Assembly: GCA_017302295.1 (NCBI GenBank)
Contig: JAFLDS010000009.1
Span: forward strand, 62,001-126,000
Direction of reading: 5' to 3'
Length of the DNA stretch: 64,000 nt
Source of the DNA: Thauera sp.
GTDB taxonomy: Bacteria > Pseudomonadota > Gammaproteobacteria > Burkholderiales > Rhodocyclaceae
Shown: positions 58,483 to 64,000 of the stretch, piece after piece
Numbering within the stretch: position 1 is the first letter of the stretch
How the letters are laid out: each line of letters opens with the position of its first letter
Program-made: the position numbers and the translations under genes
The notes under the pieces: model-generated
Database searches by the model: none
What the model was told of the DNA's origin: nothing
The model's input: only the letters and a program-made list of their open reading frames with translations

Positions 58483-61062
58483 ATGCCGCACGATCGCACC
58501 CTGCTCGGCCGCCGTGACCTCATGGTCGCGCTGGCGCTCGCCCTGCTGGTGTGTGGCTGGCTCGGCGCCTTCGGTTTCACGCTGTGGCGGCTGCACGGCA
58601 ACGCGCTCGCCAGCGGCCTCGCCGAAGCGCAGACGCACGCACGCAATTTCGAGGAACAGCTCACGCAGACGCTGAAGGTGATCGACATCACTGCCAGCAC
58701 TTTCGAACCGAAAACCGACGCCGGCGGCGGCATCGATGCGACCGAGGCCGGCCAGCGGCTCGCCGTCGCCTTGCGCCCCACGCCGTATCTGCGCTCGCTG
58801 TCGCTGGTCGATGCCCGCGGGCGCATCGTCGCCAGCTCGAACCCGGACAACATCGGCATCACCTTCGATGCCGGCAGTTTCTACCCGGCCGCGGCGGACG
58901 CCCCCATCATGCGCATCGGCCTGCCCACGCCGGGCCGGGACTTCGCCAGCGCGGGCGGCGGGCTGCCCCGACCCGCCGATCTTGCCTTCATCCCGGTCAT
59001 GCGCCGCCTGTCGACGGGGCACGACCCGCTCTGGCTGCTGGCCGCGCTCAATCCCGACTATTTCATCAATCAGTTCGCCCAGTTCCTCGCCGCCGACAAG
59101 GGCGCGGTGCAATGGTTGCGCTACGACGGCCCGCTGCTGGTCTCTTCGGCGCCCGCCGATCTTCCCGGCGCAGACGCCGCACACGGCCCGCTGGAGGAAC
59201 ACCTCGCGCAACACGAAGCCGGCCATTACTCTGGATCGCTGCCCGACGGGCAAGCCGCGTTGACGGCCTATCGCGCATCGCGGCTGTTTCCCGCCCTCGT
59301 CGTGGTGCATATCGATCGCGCCCGGGCCCTTGCTGGCTGGGAGGCAGAGTCGCGCCAGCTCGCCGCCATCGTCCTGCCCATTCTTCTGGGCCTGTGCCTG
59401 AGCAGCGCGCTGGTGTGGCGGCGGCAAAGGCATATCGGACAGCAACAGGCCGAACTCGACCGCGAAAGGCGCCGGGCGGCCAGCGTCTTCGATGCCAGTT
59501 CCGACTCCATCGTGGTGACCGCGCCCGACGGCGAGATCCTGGCCGCGAACCCTGCATTCGAGAAGCTCAATGGCTATGCCGCCGCGGAGGTGCTTGGGCA
59601 GAACCCCCGGTTGCTGAAGTCGGGCCTGCAGGACCGGGCGTTCTACCGTGCGATGTGGGACGCGCTCGGCAGCAGCGGACATTGGGAGGGCGAGATCCTC
59701 AACCGGCGCAAGGACGGCAGCACCTACACCGGCCTGCTCACGATCAATGCGGTGCGGGACGAGGCGGGAGGGCTGCTGCACTATGTCGGCGCCACCATCG
59801 ACATCAGCGCACGCAAACGCTACGAAGCGCTGCTCGAGGAGCGCGCCACAGCGCTCGCCATCGCCAAGGAAGCGGCCGAAGCGGCCAATCGCGCCAAGAG
59901 CACCTTCCTCGCCAACATGAGCCACGAGTTGCGCACGCCGATGAACGGCATCATGGGCACCACCGCGCTGGCCCTGCTCGAGACCGACGATCCCAGGCTG
60001 CGCGAACAGCTCGGGACGATCGATGAAGCCTCGCGGCATCTGCTCGCGGTGATCAACGACATCCTCGACATCTCCCAGATCGAAGCCGAGCGCCTGACGC
60101 TGGAGCAGGTCGATTTCACCCTCGGGGAAGTGCTCGAGAAGGTCGAGGGCCTGACCGGCGAGGTTGCCGCCGCGAAGAGCCTGCCGCTGCAGATCGACTC
60201 CACGCCCGACGCCGCAGCGCTTACCCTGCGTGGCGACCCGTTGCGCCTGAGCCAGATCCTGCTCAACCTGACCGCGAACGCGGTGAAGTTCACCGAAGCG
60301 GGCCACGTTGCAGTGCGCATCCGCATCGACGAGGAGGGGGACGGCGACGTCCTGCTGCATGGGGAAGTCGAGGATACGGGCATCGGCATCTCCGCCACCG
60401 ATCAGCGCCGCCTCTTCACCGCCTTCCAGCAGGCCGACGGCTCGATGACCCGGAAATATGGTGGCACCGGTCTGGGCCTGGCCATCACCAAGCGCCTGGT
60501 GCAGATGATGGGCGGCGAGATCGGCATCGACAGCCAGCCCGGCCAGGGCAGCACGTTCTGGTTCAAGGTGAGGCTGCGCAAGGCGGCGGCATCCGCTGCG
60601 CGCCCAGCGGACGCCACCGCGCCGAGCGCGAAGGCACGTCTCGCGGCCGGCTTCGCCGGGGCCCGCATCCTGCTCGCCGAAGACGAGCCCATCAATCGCA
60701 GTGTGGCGCTGGGGCTCATGCGGCTGGCCGGCCTCGCCGTGGATGCGGCCGAGGACGGCGTCGAGGCGGTGGAAAAGGCGCAGCACAATCGCTACGACCT
60801 GATTCTGATGGACGTTCAGATGCCCCGGCTGAACGGCCTCGACGCCACGCGCGCGATTCGTTCGACCGTCGGCGACACGCTCCCCATCGTGGCGATGACC
60901 GCAAACGCCTACAAGGAAGACCGCCAGCGCTGTCTCGACGCTGGCATGAACGATCACGTCGCCAAACCGGTACGGGCCGAATTGCTGTACGGCATGCTGC
61001 TGAAGTGGCTGTCGGCCACCCGAGCCGGCGCCGGAGACCGCAGCGGCGAGAGCGCCAACTGA
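58483..61062 (+). CDS. Hybrid sensor histidine kinase (Cache-PAS-HisKA-HATPase-REC)
   Basis: An 859-residue inner-membrane kinase. A helix at about 14-35 and another at about 300-320 bracket a periplasmic Cache-like sensor (PYLRSLSLVDARGRIVASSN). It is followed by a PAS domain (VFDASSDSIVVTAPDGEI), HisKA with FLANMSHELRTPMNGI, HATPase_c (NLTANAVKFTEAG; KYGGTGLGLAITKRLV) and a receiver (ILLAEDEPINRSVALGL; LILMDVQMPRLNG). It starts 17 bp after the solute-binding protein. It lacks an Hpt domain, which the kinase at 62063 has, so phosphotransfer between them is possible. Confidence 0.88.
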   Translation: MPHDRTLLGRRDLMVALALALLVCGWLGAFGFTLWRLHGNALASGLAEAQTHARNFEEQLTQTLKVIDITASTFEPKTDAGGGIDATEAGQRLAVALRPTPYLRSLSLVDARGRIVASSNPDNIGITFDAGSFYPAAADAPIMRIGLPTPGRDFASAGGGLPRPADLAFIPVMRRLSTGHDPLWLLAALNPDYFINQFAQFLAADKGAVQWLRYDGPLLVSSAPADLPGADAAHGPLEEHLAQHEAGHYSGSLPDGQAALTAYRASRLFPALVVVHIDRARALAGWEAESRQLAAIVLPILLGLCLSSALVWRRQRHIGQQQAELDRERRRAASVFDASSDSIVVTAPDGEILAANPAFEKLNGYAAAEVLGQNPRLLKSGLQDRAFYRAMWDALGSSGHWEGEILNRRKDGSTYTGLLTINAVRDEAGGLLHYVGATIDISARKRYEALLEERATALAIAKEAAEAANRAKSTFLANMSHELRTPMNGIMGTTALALLETDDPRLREQLGTIDEASRHLLAVINDILDISQIEAERLTLEQVDFTLGEVLEKVEGLTGEVAAAKSLPLQIDSTPDAAALTLRGDPLRLSQILLNLTANAVKFTEAGHVAVRIRIDEEGDGDVLLHGEVEDTGIGISATDQRRLFTAFQQADGSMTRKYGGTGLGLAITKRLVQMMGGEIGIDSQPGQGSTFWFKVRLRKAAASAARPADATAPSAKARLAAGFAGARILLAEDEPINRSVALGLMRLAGLAVDAAEDGVEAVEKAQHNRYDLILMDVQMPRLNGLDATRAIRSTVGDTLPIVAMTANAYKEDRQRCLDAGMNDHVAKPVRAELLYGMLLKWLSATRAGAGDRSGESAN

Positions 61063-61106
61063 GCGAATGCTGCTGCCGACCGGCAGCCTGCATCCGCCGT
61101 CAGCCT

Positions 61107-62062
<956 letters not shown>

Positions 62063-62066
<4 letters not shown>

Positions 62067-64000
62067 GATTCCAGCATGGCGATCAATTGAACTGCATTCT
62101 TGTGCGCAGCGGCAAAATCGAGCCGTGCGATGGCGTCCTCAAGAGGACGAAGCTGGTGCTGGAGTTCCGCCCCGGCTTCGTTCGCGAGTGTACCCACTCG
62201 TTCGATGGCGCGCATGTTCCGATCGCGCAGCAGCATCTCCAGCTCCTTCAGGCGGGCGAGTGTCTCTGCCGTCGTGACGGAAGCCGCGGCGACCATCGTT
62301 CCGGCCTCGAACGTGTCGGCGCAGGTGCTGAATACCGCGAAGGCTTCGGCCAACCGGGCGTCGAGGCGCAGCATCACCGCCTCGGCTGCCCGGTCCTCGT
62401 CCCTCACTGCGTTCTCGGCCTCGGCCGCGACTTCCGCGAGCGCGCGCGCACCGAGCGCAGCGGCGAGCCCCTTCAGCGTATGCAGCTCGCGCGCCGCGTC
62501 GCCGCGCTCGCCGCGCTGCAGGTGGCGGGCGATGCGCGCGATGACATCGGACTGATCGCTCTCGAAGCGGCTGGCCAGGGTTGCGAACAGCGTCCGATTG
62601 CCGCCGAGACGCTGCAACGCCGGCCCGAACTCGAAGCCCCCATGCGGCGCCACGGGCTGGTCCGACAGGGGCGCTGGCAGCGGCCGCCGTGTTCCGGCCA
62701 CGCCGTCCCGGCCGCAGTGCTTGAGCAGGGAACCGACCAGCGTGCTCATGTCGATGGGCTTGCCGACATGGTCGTTCATGCCCGCGGCGAGGCAGGCAAG
62801 GCGATCGGTCGGCAGCGCGTTGGCGGTCATCGCGATGATCGGCACGGTCACGCCCCTTTCCTCGCGCAGGACGCGGGTTGTCTCGTAGCCGTCCATGACC
62901 GGCATCTGGATGTCCATCAGGATCGCGTCGAAGGGCAGCGCCGCAGCGGCCACCGCCTCCAGACCCTCGCTGCCGTTGTCGGCAACCTCGACCTGCGCTC
63001 CTGCCGACGTCAGAAGCTCGCGCGCCACCTGCTGGTTGAGAACGTTATCCTCGACCAGCAGCAGCCGAAGGCCTGCAAGCGGCGCCGATGCAGCCGACGA
63101 CGCAGGCGCCTCGCTTGCGCACGCAGCCGAGCCGACGGCCTTGGCGACCGCCTCGAACAGCATCAGGGGCGTGACCGGCTTGACGAGGTAGGCGTCGAAA
63201 GCGTCGTGATCGTCACTCAGGTTCAGCGCCAGCCAGTCGAGACCGTGCGGGGTGACCATCAGCACGACCGGCGCACGCTCGCCAAGCGGCCGCGCCAGAA
63301 TCTGCCGCGCAACCGCCCATTCGGCCTCGCCGAGCAGGGTCCAGTCGACACAGATCACGTCGTAACGGCCCGCATCCTGCTGCAGCGCATGCACCACTTC
63401 CGCCGCGCTCGCGGTCAGCGTCGCCCGCCAGCCGAACGACGTGGCAGCGGCGGCCAGGGCCTCGCGCACCAGCGCATGGTCGTCGGCGATGAACGCACGC
63501 AGCGGCTGCGGCAGCCCCAGGCTCGCCATCTCCGTGCGAACCGCGCGCTCGGCGGCCAGGACCTCATCGTCGCGGACAAAGCCGAGGACGAAGCGGAAGG
63601 TGCTGCCCACCCCCAACACGCTTTCGACCGTCAGTTCGCCCCCCATCAGTTGCACCAGGCGCTGGCAGATCGGCAGGCCCAGGCCGGTGCCACCATAACG
63701 GCGCGTCGTGGAGGATTCGGCCTGGGAAAAGGCCTCGAACACCGCGTTGAGGCGCTGGGGCGCAATGCCGATGCCAGTGTCGCGCACCGAGAATTCGATG
63801 CGCGCAGCGTGCGCGCTCGAAGGCAACAGCCGCAGCCAGACGACGACTTCCCCATGCTCGGTGAATTTGATCGCGTTGCCCACCAGGTTGAGCAGCACCT
63901 GTCGCAGCCGCAAGGCGTCGCCGCGCACCACCCGTGGCACCTCGGGATCGACCTGGAAGAGCACCTCGACATCCTTGCTCCCCCCCTCGGTGGACAGCAG
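62063..64000 (-). CDS. Hybrid kinase with two receivers and an Hpt domain (N-terminus outside window)
   Basis: The frame is open to the last base, so the protein continues upstream of the window. In view, 645 codons encode: the end of HATPase_c (NLVGNAIKFTEHG, RYGGTGLGLPICQRLV), a first receiver (AFIADDHALVREAL; CVDWTLLG), a second canonical receiver (LLLVEDNVLNQQVARELL; ILMDIQMPVMDG) and a C-terminal Hpt domain (ARELHTLKGLAAALG, phosphorylatable His). The first receiver has an atypical Asp segment. This is a phosphorelay kinase of the BarA type. Confidence 0.88.

Overview
The window is high-GC, gene-dense chromosomal DNA that looks like a betaproteobacterium of the Rhodocyclales (Thauera/Azoarcus type). 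The lineage is inferred from gene content and order: rph-rdgB-hemW, metX-metW, azlCD, priA/hemE, a trkH-trkA-NtrX/NtrY-DUF4390-rsmB block, and the rpmH-rnpA-yidD-yidC-mnmE / dnaA-dnaN-gyrB core. No rRNA or tRNA gene and no CRISPR array was found. The left end cuts rph and the right end cuts a hybrid sensor kinase.

Layout. 0-9.6 kb: housekeeping genes (RNase PH, dITPase, HemW, an AraC/alkyltransferase fusion, a PEBP protein, SppA, TrmB, ThiG, ThiS). The divergent metX-metW pair is preceded by a SAM-II-type riboswitch joined to an intrinsic terminator and a possible antiterminator. 9.7-16.3 kb: an unusual membrane protein with a TIR-like C-terminal domain, a 106-bp inverted-repeat element, AmpG, AzlCD, a SMUG-type uracil-DNA glycosylase and a beta carbonic anhydrase. 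16.4-29.3 kb, almost all minus strand: PriA, then an AT-rich gap with DnaA boxes, then HemE, TrkH, TrkA, an NtrX-like regulator with a degenerate AAA+ domain, NtrY-like kinase, DUF4390, RsmB and a spermidine synthase-like protein.

29.3-38.8 kb is the replication core. Two perfect 16-bp parS palindromes lie between speE and mnmE. The ribosome/secretion genes (mnmE, yidC, yidD, rnpA, rpmH) point left and dnaA, dnaN, gyrB point right. The parS pair, the DnaA boxes at hemE-priA and the rpmH-dnaA gap place the chromosome origin in or near this window.

38.9-51.2 kb is an accessory defence/addiction island inserted beside gyrB. It holds a FitAB-type toxin-antitoxin pair, a type I restriction-modification operon (hsdM-hsdS-DUF4160-DUF2442-DUF2442-hsdR) with overlapping genes, a DUF1778/GNAT toxin-antitoxin pair with an operator palindrome, a decayed YhcG-like nuclease, two coupled membrane proteins, an RHH/RelE-like pair, and a truncated DUF3375 gene that looks like the jetA remnant of a Wadjet system.

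51.3-64 kb returns to chromosomal genes: an RluA-family pseudouridine synthase, RidA, hemerythrin, a small lipoprotein, GpmI, a class 3 lipase lipoprotein and DUF3616. It ends in a signalling cluster: periplasmic solute-binding protein, hybrid histidine kinase, receiver-GGDEF protein, and a second hybrid kinase with two receivers and an Hpt domain.
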